The notes beneath the pieces are model-generated. The model searched no databases. It saw only the letters and a program-made list of their open reading frames with translations, and was not told the DNA's origin. Made by a program: the position numbers and the translations under genes. Of a DNA stretch of 35,086 nt, positions 34,731 to 35,086 are shown piece after piece. Every line of letters starts with the position of its first letter. Positions within the stretch are counted from its first letter, which is position 1. This DNA is from JAOADN01 sp049323795 (GTDB lineage: Bacteria > Pseudomonadota > Alphaproteobacteria > Rhodobacterales > Rhodobacteraceae). The stretch is from positions 1 through 35,086 of the forward strand of contig JBMOOH010000011.1 of the NCBI GenBank assembly GCA_049323795.1. Direction: 5' to 3'.

Positions 34731-35086
34731 GCGATACGGACGGCAAGAAACCCCTCGGACTGGGCGGACGCTCGGGTCAGGTGAAGCAGAGCTTCAGCCA
34801 CGGGCGCACCCATGCCGTCGTGGTCGAGACCAAGCGCAAGCGCGTGGTGGTGCCGCAGAAGCCGGTGGCCGCGCCGGTCAAGCCCGCCGGCCCATCGGCC
34901 GGTAGCGGCGATCCCGCGCGCCGTCCCGCAGGCATTTCGGATGCCGAGATGGAGCGCCGGATGAGGGCGCTTCAGGCCGCCCGCTCGCGCGAGCAGGCCG
35001 AGGCAGCGCAGCGCATCGCCGAGGAGAGCGCCCGCGAGGAGGAACGGCAACGCCGACGCGCCGAGGTCGAAGCGCGCGAACGCGAG
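34727..35086 (+). CDS. infB: Translation initiation factor IF-2 (N-terminal part, cut by window end)
   Basis: The first 120 residues of IF-2, running off the window. The opening MSDTDGKKPLGLGGRSGQVK and QSFSHGRTHAVVVETKRKR is the characteristic alphaproteobacterial IF-2 N-terminus, followed by a Pro/Ala-rich linker and a highly charged helical region (EMERRMRALQAARSREQAE and onward). The GTPase and fMet-tRNA-binding domains lie beyond the end. It overlaps rnpM by four bases and completes the rimP-nusA-rnpM-infB operon. Confidence 0.95.
   Translation, partial: MSDTDGKKPLGLGGRSGQVKQSFSHGRTHAVVVETKRKRVVVPQKPVAAPVKPAGPSAGSGDPARRPAGISDAEMERRMRALQAARSREQAEAAQRIAEESAREEERQRRRAEVEARERE

Noticed and set aside
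32342..35050. Minus-strand open frame of about 900 codons antisense to nusA and infB
   Set aside because: The plus strand encodes rimP, nusA, rnpM and infB with full motifs. The antisense frame is open only because of third-position GC bias.

Overview
The window is a GC-rich stretch of an alphaproteobacterial chromosome, most probably from the family Rhodobacteraceae. This rests on the gene content (DUF2794 protein, membrane-bound ferritin MbfA, class III alcohol dehydrogenase, rimP-nusA-rnpM-infB order, short exported proteins beside hemH), the very high GC at third codon positions, and a hairpin plus GGGATACTTGGACCAAGGTG element of a type I remember from genomes of this family. I see no prophage, insertion sequence, CRISPR array, rRNA or tRNA. 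It is mostly ordinary core genome, with two decayed genes and several short tandem repeats.

Layout. 1-4.9 kb: a broken diacylglycerol-kinase-like gene, a ribbon-helix-helix protein, beta-carbonic anhydrase, a small helical protein, then a coupled M17 aminopeptidase and NlpC/P60 peptidase, and a DUF2794 gene. 4.9-5.3 kb: a gene-free stretch with a probable structured RNA ending in an intrinsic terminator and two tandem-repeat arrays, the second holding the ribosome-binding site of a RidA-family gene. 5.3-12.5 kb: RidA, a NYN/LOTUS protein coupled to glutathione-dependent formaldehyde dehydrogenase, MbfA with a probable Irr operator, argininosuccinate synthase, an exported helical protein cut by a 10-N assembly gap, and threonine ammonia-lyase. 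12.5-17.7 kb: an Hpt protein facing a REC-PP2C phosphatase, a Nudix gene, and hslO/Nudix/cca in tight series. 17.8-22.7 kb: two equal-length ABC exporter half-transporters and an RNA methyltransferase, all overlapping by 4 bases. 22.8-26.1 kb: an L,D-transpeptidase, a CAP-domain lipoprotein, a duplicated 60-residue exported protein with duplicated leader, and ferrochelatase. 26.2-31.1 kb: a methyltransferase-like gene and comF with overlapping divergent start codons, grxC/nitrilase/marR overlapping by 4 bases, ubiG, and a probably leaderless proline iminopeptidase. 31.2-35.1 kb: a broken methyltransferase gene, then the rimP-nusA-rnpM-infB operon behind a structured leader.

How genes fit together. 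The left half mixes housekeeping metabolism (CO2 hydration, arginine and isoleucine synthesis, formaldehyde detoxification), iron export and envelope peptidases. The centre is stress protein quality control, tRNA maturation and export. The right half joins haem and ubiquinone synthesis, thiol and amide metabolism, and the transcription-translation operon. The items most worth a second look are the duplicated minigene and its leader, the candidate RNA near 5 kb, the rimP leader, the MbfA operator, the repeat-borne ribosome-binding site and the two pseudogenes. Function calls are from reading motifs by eye; no database search was possible.
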